Positions 1-6,988 of a stretch of DNA of 12,438 nucleotides are shown here, piece by piece. The stretch is from Methanosarcinales archaeon. GTDB lineage: Archaea > Halobacteriota > Methanosarcinia > Methanosarcinales > Methanocomedenaceae. Location: the NCBI GenBank assembly GCA_030666885.1, contig DAOUWY010000028.1, forward strand, positions 1 through 12,438. The letters are read 5' to 3'. Within the stretch, counting starts at the first letter, position 1, and the number at the start of each line of letters is the position of its first letter. The position numbers were made by a program, and so were the translations under genes. The notes beneath the pieces are model-generated. The model saw only the letters and a program-made list of their open reading frames with translations, was not told the origin of the DNA and did not search any database.

Positions 1-198
1 CGGAAATTCAGGGGCGAGGTGCTTGAGAAACAGCTGGCAGATAAGGGTATTACGGTTAAGGCCACGCACCCGTCCATGCTGGCAGAGGAAGCACCGGAAG
101 TATACAAATCCAGCAGCGAAGTGGTCAATGTAGTACATGAATTGAATATAGCCCGCAAAGTGGTCAGGGTTAAGCCCATCGGGGTAGCAAAAGGGTAA
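1..198 (+). CDS. rtcB: RNA-splicing ligase RtcB, C-terminal fragment
   Basis: This is the 3' end of a gene that begins before the window; 65 residues and a TAA stop are visible. The fragment reads as the C-terminus of RtcB, the GTP- and Mn-dependent ligase that joins tRNA exon halves (2',3'-cyclic phosphate to 5'-OH) in archaea. Supporting residues are the EEAPEVYKSSSEVVNVVHE stretch followed by IARKVVRVKPIGVAKG; the penultimate Lys of this KG ending is the conserved GMP-contacting lysine of the family. The catalytic His and the GAGR-type motif lie just upstream of the fragment and cannot be checked. The next gene is 93 bp downstream on the same strand and has its own candidate AT-rich promoter (TTTTAATAAA at 215-224), so it is probably a separate unit. 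Confidence 0.88.
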   Translation, partial: RKFRGEVLEKQLADKGITVKATHPSMLAEEAPEVYKSSSEVVNVVHELNIARKVVRVKPIGVAKG

Positions 199-291
199 AT
201 CTTATAACAGAACCTTTTAATAAAATTGAGCCAGTGAAAATAATAAGATCCTTGACATGACAAAATTGATGGAAGCACTCCAGTTTACTTA

Positions 292-1716
292 GTGATGAAA
301 ATGATATCTGGTTTGGGATTATATCGGTACGGGCTGTGTGTATTTTTTATTCTTTTGGTATCATTTTCCATACCCTTGACCGGGGCCCGGACCACTATCG
401 AGGTAGGGGAGACAAACACAGCGCAGAATATTGTCCTGCTGATCGTTGATGGTATGGGGTCTGCCTATGTTACTCCGGGAAGTACCCCGCTGGCACTCGA
501 TGGTGATCCGGTGGATACAGCTGATGTGCCTTTTTTTGAGAATATGGTCAGTGAGGGGATACTATTACCCCGGATCATCGTCCCGATTTCCGGTACCGTA
601 TCTGCCCATTCGGTTATCATCACTGGTTTTTCCGGGGCAGAACAGGAAATGGTAGATCATGATGATGCTACTATCTATGATGTGCTCAAAGAGGAAGGCT
701 TTCTTTGTATTGCCATCATGCACAATGGTGATTTTTCCGGAATGCGTAATGAACAGGATATTATCCTTTACAAACCATCCGATTCAATATCAAACCTATC
801 TTTTCCAGTGCAGGTAAATGATGCGGGTGTACCTGGGGATATAATCAGGGAACTTGAATTTTGGGAACAGGAACTGCCCGAATACCTTGAAGGGACCGAT
901 GGGCTGGATAGTTATATTGCATATTCAGACTGGGAACTGGATGCTTCAAGGGCTATTGTTTCTCTTATGGCCCGGCAGCATCGTGATATGAAGTATATCC
1001 TTACTATTAATGTGGGGGTGGTGGACTGTGCCGGGCACTACAGGGGTGTGGATGGATATATTGGTTCTATCGAGGGTGTTAATAAAAAGTTGGAACCTCT
1101 GTACAGTGCTGCCAGGGATAGTAATACTGCATTTGTCATCACTGCCGACCATGGTATGGCTTTCAAGACTCCGGTATCGTCCAGGGGTGGGCACGCGTCA
1201 GAGGATTACTATTCAAGTGAAGCTGTTACTACTGTACCGATATTGATCATCTCTCCCAATGTGGCTCCTGGTGTTGATCGTGGGGGGTACGCCCAGGAGG
1301 ATCTGGCACCTACTTTACTTTCCATCCTGGATTTACCTGCCCAACTGAGATATTCTGACGGGGAGGTAATTCCGGTTAAGGATTATGCTAATTTGCGGGT
1401 CAGTGTTAACAGTGAATCTGATGTGGAGGTGATCCTGGGTTCTGAAATGGTGTCCCGTGGGTCCGGGGATATTATGTATACTTTTACCGGATTAAAACCA
1501 AAAATCAATTATACTGTCAGGGTTTATAGTGGTAAGGATATACTGGAACAGTCGGTGTATCTGAATGTGGATCGCCTGATTAGGTTTGAAACGGTTGTTT
1601 CCAATGATGATACAATTGTGTGGAATGGCAGGACATTGAAGAGATATGTTGCTTCGGTCCTGACATTTATTGTTATTATTGGGGGATTGCTGTTGATCAG
1701 CAGGATCAGGGATTAG
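292..1716 (+). CDS. Membrane-anchored alkaline-phosphatase-superfamily metalloenzyme
   Basis: The 474-residue protein has an N-terminal signal peptide or anchor (about residues 10-31), a long extracytoplasmic domain and a C-terminal membrane span (about 452-470) with a positively charged RIRD tail, so it is probably held on the outer face of the membrane. Metal-site signatures of the AlkP/sulfatase/iPGM superfamily appear in order: VDGMGS (Asp53), GTVSAHS with a Thr/Ser candidate nucleophile (about 102-107), VDCAGH (Asp245, His249), ADHGM (Asp286, His287) and GGHAS (His301). A beta-rich region of about 370-440 precedes the anchor. The substrate cannot be told: phosphatase, phosphodiesterase, sulfatase and phosphotransferase are all possible. 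Starts are possible at GTG 292, ATG 295 and ATG 301; ATG 301 has a GTGAT ribosome-binding-like sequence at a good distance. A pilin gene follows after 31 bp. Confidence 0.8.
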   Translation: MMKMISGLGLYRYGLCVFFILLVSFSIPLTGARTTIEVGETNTAQNIVLLIVDGMGSAYVTPGSTPLALDGDPVDTADVPFFENMVSEGILLPRIIVPISGTVSAHSVIITGFSGAEQEMVDHDDATIYDVLKEEGFLCIAIMHNGDFSGMRNEQDIILYKPSDSISNLSFPVQVNDAGVPGDIIRELEFWEQELPEYLEGTDGLDSYIAYSDWELDASRAIVSLMARQHRDMKYILTINVGVVDCAGHYRGVDGYIGSIEGVNKKLEPLYSAARDSNTAFVITADHGMAFKTPVSSRGGHASEDYYSSEAVTTVPILIISPNVAPGVDRGGYAQEDLAPTLLSILDLPAQLRYSDGEVIPVKDYANLRVSVNSESDVEVILGSEMVSRGSGDIMYTFTGLKPKINYTVRVYSGKDILEQSVYLNVDRLIRFETVVSNDDTIVWNGRTLKRYVASVLTFIVIIGGLLLISRIRD

Positions 1717-1747
1717 GACCTGGAAGATAATTTGTGTGGGAACATGA

Positions 1748-2254
1748 ATGACTTACAAGAGTATTAACAATGACAGTGGAATATCTGGAGTAATCGGGGT
1801 TATTCTGATAACGGCGATAGTAGTAGCGGCTTCGGCTGTTGCTTATACTGTGGTCGGTGCCTATGATCTGGAGCAACCGGTGATTGCACATATTGATATT
1901 GAGAGTGTGGATCTATCCAACTACCAGGAAGTGGTGCTGGTGCACAGTGGCGGGAATTCTTTTGATGTGTCGGATATCAGTATTTTTATTAGTGTGAACG
2001 GGGAAACGCTGGATAATAATCTTGTGGACCTTCCTGTGGTGGGGGGTACCACTGGTTTCTTTGGCGCTCTTGGGGGCGTGCTTTGGGGGACTCCAACGAA
2101 CCAGAACCATGATAATATCTGGGATTCCGGGGATACGGGTGATTTCAGGATAGCGAAAAGCAACAGGGAATTACATCCCGGCGATATGCTCAAGGTTACT
2201 ATCTACCACCGCCCCTCTGGAACGATGATTTCATCACCTGAACGTCGGGTCTGA
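1748..2254 (+). CDS. Archaeal type IV pilin (Pilin_N-type)
   Basis: The 168-residue protein starts with a short polar leader (residues 1-11), then the class III signal/pilin helix ISGVIGVILITAIVVAASAV (12-31). This matches the usual euryarchaeal pattern of an acidic residue and Gly before V-S-P-V-I-G-V-I-L; here Gly14 replaces the usual Pro. Cleavage by an EppA/PibD-type prepilin peptidase is expected just before Ile12. The rest is a beta-rich globular head with a Gly-rich loop (about 98-117) exposed on the fibre or cell surface. It would be an adhesion or surface-pilus subunit. No pilus ATPase or platform gene is in the window, so assembly must use machinery encoded elsewhere. The upstream ATG at 1744 runs into a stop after seven codons, so ATG 1748 is used. 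It is probably co-transcribed with the phosphatase-like gene 31 bp upstream. Confidence 0.85.
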   Translation: MTYKSINNDSGISGVIGVILITAIVVAASAVAYTVVGAYDLEQPVIAHIDIESVDLSNYQEVVLVHSGGNSFDVSDISIFISVNGETLDNNLVDLPVVGGTTGFFGALGGVLWGTPTNQNHDNIWDSGDTGDFRIAKSNRELHPGDMLKVTIYHRPSGTMISSPERRV

Positions 2255-2274
2255 TATATTATACTTGAAAAACC

Positions 2275-2330
2275 GCTATACAGGCCGCGTTACATCTTGT
2301 CTGGGGTATGCCGGTGACTTTATAAATTCA
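2275..2330 (+). repeat. Dispersed 56-bp repeat, copy 1
   Basis: This segment matches 3582-3637 without gaps at 48 of 56 positions, offset 1307 bp. The longest identical run is GCGTTACATCTTGTC, and the next is GGGGTATGCC. The similarity may extend a few bases upstream through an A-rich stretch. It lies just after the pilin stop codon; the other copy lies after the DUF1648 gene. No terminal inverted repeat or coding frame is evident, so the nature of the repeat is unknown. Confidence 0.75.
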
Positions 2331-2331
2331 A

Positions 2332-2530
2332 ATTATCAGACATAAAATAGTCCACAACCTATTTCGGTAGTGACCTGCCTAACAGTAGATAATAAATAGC
2401 TCGTCTTTAATATACAGATATGGTAGACACTATATTCTGTCCAATAACCAAAAATATTGGTGTATACTTAAAACCGGGATGTTAGTATTACTTAATTGCA
2501 TTATCAGACATAAAGTATTACACTACCGAA
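2332..2530. repeat. 15-bp direct repeat plus 10-bp inverted repeat
   Basis: ATTATCAGACATAAA occurs exactly at 2332-2346 and again at 2500-2514, 168 bp apart. TTCGGTAGTG at 2363-2372 is repeated inverted as CACTACCGAA at 2521-2530. The two kinds of repeat border the same roughly 180-bp AT-rich stretch, which has no coding frame that I recognise. The layout suggests a small insertion or rearrangement scar, but no transposase is present. Confidence 0.55.
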
Positions 2531-2597
2531 TGTTCTCATCGATAAATATACTGGCAGCATTTAATTGTTCTGGTAAATGTTCAAGGTCGGTGAACAT
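2523..2597 (-). pseudogene. Relic of an AMP-forming acyl-CoA synthetase 5' end (24 codons)
   Basis: A 24-residue minus-strand frame starts at ATG 2597 with a very good ribosome binding site (GGAG, 6 nt before the start) and an AT-rich TATA-like stretch around 2637-2659. It contains LPEQLNAASIFIDENI, which to my reading resembles the N-terminus of AMP-forming acyl/aryl-CoA synthetases (pattern LP..FNAA..FID.N). It then stops at TAG inside one arm of the CACTACCGAA inverted repeat. Nothing recognisable continues in any frame downstream. The simplest reading is a synthetase gene whose body was deleted, leaving promoter, RBS and first codons. A real 24-residue peptide is the alternative. Confidence 0.35.
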
Positions 2598-2926
2598 AAT
2601 TTACTCCAAAAATAACTTATATTTGTTTCTTCGTTCTTTAAATATTTAAATATATTGGTCTACAGAGTTATAGAAGAGAACCTCCGTTCGGATATATCCG
2701 GAGAGTTCCAGATCTTCATAGAGTTGGGGAGAAAATTGAGAATGTTGCGGAGATATTACTTAGTAGATTACGTTCAGATACGAACAACAACACCAAAGGG
2801 GGTATGGATGCCCGCAAATTCCATTTGGGGGTGACAAGGCTGGGGTTGAGTAAAATGATATAGAAAATCATTAGATAGATAGTATTAACCGGAATGAAAT
2901 GATAATGTTGACAGAAGGGATTGATC
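2531..2926. other. AT-rich intergenic tract with an orphan open frame
   Basis: Beyond the relic at 2523-2597 this stretch holds no gene that I can identify. A plus-strand frame of 73 codons (2642-2863) is free of stops and looks protein-like (ENVAEILLSRLRSDT, then DARKFHLGVTRLG), but it has no start codon before ATG 2804 and no family resemblance that I recognise; it may be an eroded gene. A 12-bp perfect palindrome CGGATATATCCG lies at 2689-2700. Confidence 0.3.
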
Positions 2927-3487
2927 ATGGAAATTTCAGCCATTCCACTGCCTCTGAGCAAGACAGGAAGGTTAATGATGGGTTTACTCATCCTGGGTTT
3001 GATTGCAATTTGGGTATTGGGTTATTATGCGAATCTTACTATGCCTGAAAATGCTCCGAGACATTTTGATTTAAGTGGGGAGCCAACATCATATGGTAAT
3101 AATGAAGACTCATATGTATTACCACTATCATTCAGTTTAGCCCCTCTGATCTTTCTAATAATTGTTAAATATCGCTTCTTGCTCATAAATAAATACCCTT
3201 ATCTCATAAATCTGCCAGCATGCTTTTTGAATATTAATAAATTACAGCCTGAAAGAAGAAGTTTATGGATTAACAGGTATTTTGAAGCTATTTTGATTCT
3301 TGGTGTCTTTATTACATATTATGAATTGCTTTTGGAGTGGGGAATATACAAAGGAATGGAATCAGGAGTATTATTTAGTTGGATTATACCGATAGCATTG
3401 TTGATTCCAATAATTATAATAATACCATTTTTATATTATATTCATGAGCTATCGAAGAAAATTAATGCAGAAATAGAAGCAACATAA
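2927..3487 (+). CDS. DUF1648 domain membrane protein (SdpI-like superfamily)
   Basis: This is an integral membrane protein of 186 residues with four predicted spans (about 15-35, 64-83, 119-138 and 146-172). Between spans 1 and 2 lies the DUF1648 signature: PRHF (44-47), DLSGEP (48-53) and SYGN (55-58), matching the family pattern P..iP.HF...GepdgyG. DUF1648 occurs in SdpI-type immunity/signalling proteins and in many uncharacterised prokaryotic membrane proteins; no specific role can be assigned here. The start is ATG 2927 rather than TTG 2921, because GAAGGGA ends 6 nt before this ATG. The gene stands alone and is more AT-rich than cofE or the dehydrogenase. It is followed by a hairpin and the second copy of the dispersed repeat. 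Confidence 0.72.
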   Translation: MEISAIPLPLSKTGRLMMGLLILGLIAIWVLGYYANLTMPENAPRHFDLSGEPTSYGNNEDSYVLPLSFSLAPLIFLIIVKYRFLLINKYPYLINLPACFLNINKLQPERRSLWINRYFEAILILGVFITYYELLLEWGIYKGMESGVLFSWIIPIALLIPIIIIIPFLYYIHELSKKINAEIEAT

Positions 3488-3535
3488 GTGGCAACACTGT
3501 GCCATTTATATGGATCAAAAAAATGGAAATTTCGG

Positions 3536-3566
3536 ACAGGATTGACAGGATACGATCCAATCCTGT
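3536..3566. repeat. Hairpin with 9-bp perfect arms (ACAGGATTG family)
   Basis: ACAGGATTG at 3536-3544 pairs perfectly with CAATCCTGT at 3558-3566 across a 13-nt loop that itself contains ACAGGAT. The motif resembles the ACAGGAT-rich palindromes scattered in intergenic DNA of many prokaryotes (from memory). It may act as a terminator for the DUF1648 gene or be a small repeat element; no long T-run follows directly. Confidence 0.5.
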
Positions 3567-3581
3567 ATATCCTTAAAAATC

Positions 3582-3637
3582 GCTATGCATGCTGCGTTAC
3601 ATCTTGTCCGGGGTATGCCTGTGACTTCATCAATTCG
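3582..3637 (+). repeat. Dispersed 56-bp repeat, copy 2
   Basis: This is the partner of 2275-2330, in the same orientation, with 8 substitutions and no gaps. It follows the hairpin at 3536-3566, whereas copy 1 has no comparable hairpin before it. The substitutions suggest an old duplication or independent insertions of one family. Confidence 0.75.
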
Positions 3638-3868
3638 AGTTCGATGATATTTATCAGCCAAAGGTTAACCATTGTGGAAAATGACCAGTGATAGTAGATT
3701 CGACCTGCCATTGATCGCCATACATTTCGTATTGCAGGACCTGACTGAAAAGTAATCCTCTATCTCAGGGTTATCGTATTATGAGACTTAAGATCGGTAC
3801 TGTAAGTAGAATAGCCGATTTAACATTTTCCAGGAGTACTATCAATCTTTTTTACACATGGACTTGCA

Positions 3869-4678
3869 CTATAAATGGCTCTTTAGCACCACTCCGTGCT
3901 CATCGATCTCCAGATAGTCCGAAGAACCCTTCACCCATGAACCAGTGTTCGCAAGATTTATCTCCGTCTTCACATACGGCTTGTGTGAATGACCATATAT
4001 CAGGAACTCGCCATTATATTTTTCATTGACCAGTTCGAAAGCATATTCCTCATATTTTTTTATCATCAATTCTTCTGGTTCCAACATAATTTCAGCGATT
4101 CTTTCTCTAATCCATGGCAACGAGTCTTTTGGAGGGGGATCTGACGAAAATACACTAATAAAAAAATTTCGGATCGTATCCATGATACCTCCTCTTCCTC
4201 CTTCCCCAATCTTTTCCCAGATCATATCAGCAGCCTTCCCAACATCGTCTCCAGCCATACAAAGTGAATCTGCAAACGTTTCGTAGGTCTTAAGCGTGCC
4301 AAATCGCTTGTTTTCAAGCTGGTGACCATGTATAAAGCGATACTTGGTCCCGCCATATTCGAGGCTCAGGTCGCGTTTGAGATCGAACTTTACGCCAAAG
4401 TAAGATTGTGGGAACCGTATCAGGTGAAAATCATGATTCCCGACTACATAAGAGACGTTTATCCCTGGCTCCAGGCTCATAAGTTTTTGAATGATATCGA
4501 TATTTTCGAGCATTACTCTTACAGGATCTCTCCTCCAGAACTCAAGTATATCTCCAAGAAGAACAAGGCGATCGACCTCGTCCCCCAGATTATCTATGAA
4601 ATCTATAAATTTGCTCCTGTTGCTGTATTCTATTCCCAGGTGCACGTCTGAGACAGCTATGCATTTTCCATTGGTCAT
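3869..4678 (-). CDS. Calcineurin-like metallophosphoesterase, LpxH-like
   Basis: The 269-residue cytoplasmic protein has all five metallophosphoesterase motifs: SDVHLG (Asp11, His13), GDILEFW (Asp43), GNHD (79-82), HGH (116-118) and GHSHKP (229-234). The D-x-H-L-G and G-D-x-x-E-F-W forms are those of the UDP-2,3-diacylglucosamine hydrolase (LpxH) branch, which uses two metal ions to cleave phosphoester or pyrophosphate bonds. Archaea lack lipid A, so the substrate must be something else, perhaps a nucleotide-sugar or lipid pyrophosphate; this is inference. Residues about 125-215 form a helical insertion between motifs 4 and 5. The start ATG has an AAGGATGAC ribosome binding site 6 nt upstream and a TATA-like box (AAATTATAT, minus strand 4724-4716). 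The gene is alone and divergent from cofE. Confidence 0.82.
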   Translation of the reverse strand: MTNGKCIAVSDVHLGIEYSNRSKFIDFIDNLGDEVDRLVLLGDILEFWRRDPVRVMLENIDIIQKLMSLEPGINVSYVVGNHDFHLIRFPQSYFGVKFDLKRDLSLEYGGTKYRFIHGHQLENKRFGTLKTYETFADSLCMAGDDVGKAADMIWEKIGEGGRGGIMDTIRNFFISVFSSDPPPKDSLPWIRERIAEIMLEPEELMIKKYEEYAFELVNEKYNGEFLIYGHSHKPYVKTEINLANTGSWVKGSSDYLEIDEHGVVLKSHL

Positions 4679-4948
4679 TATTTAGTCATCCTTATCAAAT
4701 GCAGGCATTTCCATGATATAATTTAGGTTACGTTTTTACTTAAACTTGCTCTCAAGTTTTCGATTTCCTAACAATGGTATCGGTACATTTCTACCAATTC
4801 CATTAAGTTTTTGCACCATCTTCAGTTACTTTTAAATGTGTTCGGGGGGTGCCATACTCGCATATATAGTTTGCGAAATACTTAAGTGATGTCCATGGAA
4901 TAATAAAAAGTTATTTTTGGGACATCCTGTATAATAGTAATTAAAGTC

Positions 4949-4957
4949 TATAAAATA
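4949..4957 (+). promoter_or_regulatory. TATA box of cofE
   Basis: TATAAAATA is a near-ideal archaeal TATA box. Transcription would start near 4975-4982 and give a leader of about 40 nt before the TTG start. The same nine bases occur at 11513-11521 before the toxin-antitoxin pair. Confidence 0.55.
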
Positions 4958-4982
4958 TGAACGTCTGAAATATGAACGTCTG
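4953..4982 (+). repeat. 15-bp tandem duplication before cofE
   Basis: AAATATGAACGTCTG is present twice, perfectly and head to tail (4953-4967 and 4968-4982). The first copy overlaps the TATA box and the second covers the predicted transcription start. Confidence 0.85.
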
Positions 4983-5020
4983 CTGCAGTGTTTATCAAGC
5001 ATAATTTGAGAGGAATAATA

Positions 5021-5782
5021 TTGAAATTAAGTGTTTTCACAGTGGATAACATGCCCCTGGTACAACAGGGTCATGACCTCGCCGGGCTCATCCACCAGCG
5101 AACGACAATAGAGGAACATGACATCATTGTGATCGCCTCAACAATCGTGTCAAAGGCGAAGGCGTTGGTTATCGATCCCGGAACCATAACTCCCACACCT
5201 GAAGCCATAAGGACATCAAAAAAAATTGGAAAAGACCCAGCCTTCGTCCAGACAGTGCTCAATGAAAGTACGGAAGTTCTCATTGAATCCCCAATCTTCC
5301 TTGTCAGGCACATAAGCGGGAATGTCTGCATCAATGCAGGTATTGATGAGTCAAATGTAGAGCATGGATTATTATTGCTGCCTACTGACCCGAATGAAAG
5401 TGCCAGGCAGCTTAAAGAAGATTTTTTCAGGCTAACAGGCAAACGGGTCAGTGTTATCATCACCGATACAAATGGCAGGGCGTTTCGGGAAGGACAAACA
5501 GGTATTGCCCTGGGGATTGCAGGTATCGACACCCACCATGACTGGAGGGGCAGCACTGACCTTTTCGGTGTCGAACTGGAAGTTGCCAACGAGGCAGTGG
5601 TGGATGAAATAGCCGGGTTTGCCAATTTCCTTATGGGTGAAGGTGATTGGGGTACACCGGCTGTGGTGATCAGGGGAGTTGATATGTATTTCGGTAATGA
5701 GAGTATGGATGCCATGTACCGCGACCCAAAAACCGATGTAATAAGAAAAGCATTACAGTACTACAAGGATAAAATAGAATAG
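5021..5782 (+). CDS. cofE: Coenzyme F420-0:L-glutamate ligase CofE
   Basis: CofE adds L-glutamate residues, using GTP, to F420-0 to make the gamma-linked tail of coenzyme F420, the deazaflavin hydride carrier of methanogens and their relatives. The 253-residue length is normal for archaeal CofE. Recognisable blocks are the N-terminal LSVFTVDNMPLVQQGHDLAGL, the IVIASTIVSKAKA strand-loop, ITDTNGRAFREGQTGIALG (about 146-164, GTP and metal site), DWRGSTDLFG, and AGFANFLMGEGDWGTPAVV followed by IRG. I chose TTG 5021: it has GAGAGGA close upstream and places the first strand as in other CofE proteins. The frame remains open upstream to GTG 4988, which would add 11 atypical residues without a good RBS. 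The dehydrogenase gene follows after 125 bp. CofD, CofC and the FO synthase genes are not in the window. Confidence 0.93.
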   Translation: MKLSVFTVDNMPLVQQGHDLAGLIHQRTTIEEHDIIVIASTIVSKAKALVIDPGTITPTPEAIRTSKKIGKDPAFVQTVLNESTEVLIESPIFLVRHISGNVCINAGIDESNVEHGLLLLPTDPNESARQLKEDFFRLTGKRVSVIITDTNGRAFREGQTGIALGIAGIDTHHDWRGSTDLFGVELEVANEAVVDEIAGFANFLMGEGDWGTPAVVIRGVDMYFGNESMDAMYRDPKTDVIRKALQYYKDKIE

Positions 5783-5907
5783 ATGAAATAAATCTCTACC
5801 CGCACATTTAAAGCTTGTGACAATTGGATGAATACTGTTCGAAGCCCTTAAGTGAAATAATTCCCAATTAAGTCTTGATTTGAATGAAAGAGCAGATGTG
5901 AAATATT

Positions 5908-6924
5908 ATGAGTAAAAAAGCAGCAGTGATCAAAGGAGACGGAGTGGGACCTGAACTGGTAGATGCCATGATTGCAGTTACCAGGGCTGCCGGTACAAAT
6001 GTAGAGTTCATACCATGTGAGGCCGGAGCAACCTGGTGGGAAGCCAACGGTGGCGATTCACTTATTCCACAGGAGACCTGGGACCTGCTTCAAAAGACCG
6101 ATGCATGTTTCAAGGGACCCACTACAACACCGGGCGGCGCAGGTTCACCCAAGAGCGTTGCCGTATCTATCAGGCAGAAATTCAACCTGTACGCCAATGT
6201 CAGGCCGACCAAAACATTCCCGAACACGGTAAAGCCACTGGGGGATGTGGATCTCGTATGTGTCAGGGAAGGGACTGAAGGGTTGTATATCGGTGAAGAG
6301 ATCAAGCTTACCGATGATGTCTATATTGCCATACGCAAGATAACCCGAACCCAGAGCAGCCGGATTGCCAGGTATGCCTTTGATGAGGCAAAGCGCAGGG
6401 GCTGGAAGAGAGTGGTGCCCATCCATAAGAGTAATATTCTCAAGCAGACCTGTGGCACATTCTTAGAAGAAGTGAAAAAAGTACACCAGGACTATCCTGA
6501 CATGGAGGTCTGGGAATACCACATTGACAATATCGCCCAGCAGTTGATCAAGAACCCGCAGATATTCAATGAATCCATCCTGTTGTCCACCAACCTGTTC
6601 ATGGACGTGATCAGCGAGGAGTGCAGTGCACTGGTTGGCAGTATCGGGTTGATATATTCGGCAAATATTGGCGATAGTTATGCCATGTTCGAGCCTGCCC
6701 ACGGTTCAGCGCCGAAATATGCGGGCCAGGATAAAGTCAATCCTGTAGCTACCATACTGGCAGGGGCATGGATGCTGGATTATCTTGGTGAAAAGGAGCA
6801 GGCAAAGGCAATTTTCGATGTTACCGGATCAGTGATATCAGAAGGCAAACATGTCACCTATGATATGGGCGGCAGTGCAAAACTAAGCCAGATGGCTGAC
6901 GCTATTATTGCTAAGCTGGAATAA
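5908..6924 (+). CDS. NADP-type isocitrate dehydrogenase (short, IPMDH-like form)
   Basis: This is a beta-decarboxylating dehydrogenase of 338 residues. The substrate-site Arg set is present (Arg89, Arg99, Arg120), with Tyr127, Lys174 and Asp232; Glu236 stands where Asp is usual. Ser83 matches E. coli Icd Ser113, which fits isocitrate rather than isopropylmalate, although Icd Asn115 is Ala85 here. In the coenzyme loop HGSAPKYAGQDKV, Lys270, Tyr271 and Val277 match the NADP determinants Lys344, Tyr345 and Val351 of E. coli Icd, and Tyr318 matches Tyr391; Arg395 is replaced by Gly322. It therefore probably makes 2-oxoglutarate and NADPH. Homoisocitrate dehydrogenase (AksF, coenzyme B pathway) is the main alternative. 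Its convergent neighbour looks like a citrate-forming synthase, which supports the isocitrate role. A weak GTGA lies 6 nt before the ATG. Confidence 0.82.
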   Translation: MSKKAAVIKGDGVGPELVDAMIAVTRAAGTNVEFIPCEAGATWWEANGGDSLIPQETWDLLQKTDACFKGPTTTPGGAGSPKSVAVSIRQKFNLYANVRPTKTFPNTVKPLGDVDLVCVREGTEGLYIGEEIKLTDDVYIAIRKITRTQSSRIARYAFDEAKRRGWKRVVPIHKSNILKQTCGTFLEEVKKVHQDYPDMEVWEYHIDNIAQQLIKNPQIFNESILLSTNLFMDVISEECSALVGSIGLIYSANIGDSYAMFEPAHGSAPKYAGQDKVNPVATILAGAWMLDYLGEKEQAKAIFDVTGSVISEGKHVTYDMGGSAKLSQMADAIIAKLE

Positions 6925-6955
6925 ACTAAAAAAAACCAAAAAAATACAAGACCGT

Positions 6956-6975
6956 CCGGCGGCTTTTTCCGCCGG
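6956..6975. terminator. Bidirectional hairpin terminator
   Basis: CCGGCGG (6956-6962) pairs with CCGCCGG (6969-6975), an all-GC 7-bp stem with a 6-nt loop. On the minus strand it is followed by two T-runs (7 and 8-9 T's, reading 6943 down to about 6927), so it should end the synthase transcript well; on the plus strand only TTATTTTCT follows. It sits between the two convergent genes. Confidence 0.75.
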
Positions 6976-6988
6976 CATAATTATTTTC

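Larger units (their letters stand above)
3488..3868. other. Intergenic region with hairpin and repeat copy 2
   Basis: No gene is supported here. The region holds a small TGGCA/TGCCA inverted repeat just after the DUF1648 stop, the 9-bp-arm hairpin at 3536-3566 and the second copy of the dispersed repeat. Open frames in it are short and resemble nothing known. A T-run lies near 3848-3853, by the convergent phosphoesterase end. Confidence 0.5.
4679..5020. other. Divergent promoter region, phosphoesterase and cofE
   Basis: No gene is seen. It holds the minus-strand promoter and RBS of the phosphoesterase (about 4685-4724) and, on the cofE side, a CATATATAG box near 4860, an imperfect stem around 4889-4922 (GTCC/GGACAT ends, AATAA/TTATT core) and the cofE TATA box with a tandem duplication. 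Confidence 0.5.

Noticed and set aside
3488..3691. 67-codon plus-strand frame after the DUF1648 gene
   Set aside because: It consists of the hairpin and the dispersed repeat copy and resembles no protein family.
4322..4651. 109-codon plus-strand frame opposite the phosphoesterase
   Set aside because: It is the antisense of the metal-binding motifs of a well-supported gene and has no independent signals.
5071..5715. Long minus-strand open frame opposite cofE
   Set aside because: It is antisense to a clear CofE coding sequence, its product is Ser/Pro/Leu-rich as expected for a shadow frame, and it has no recognisable domain.
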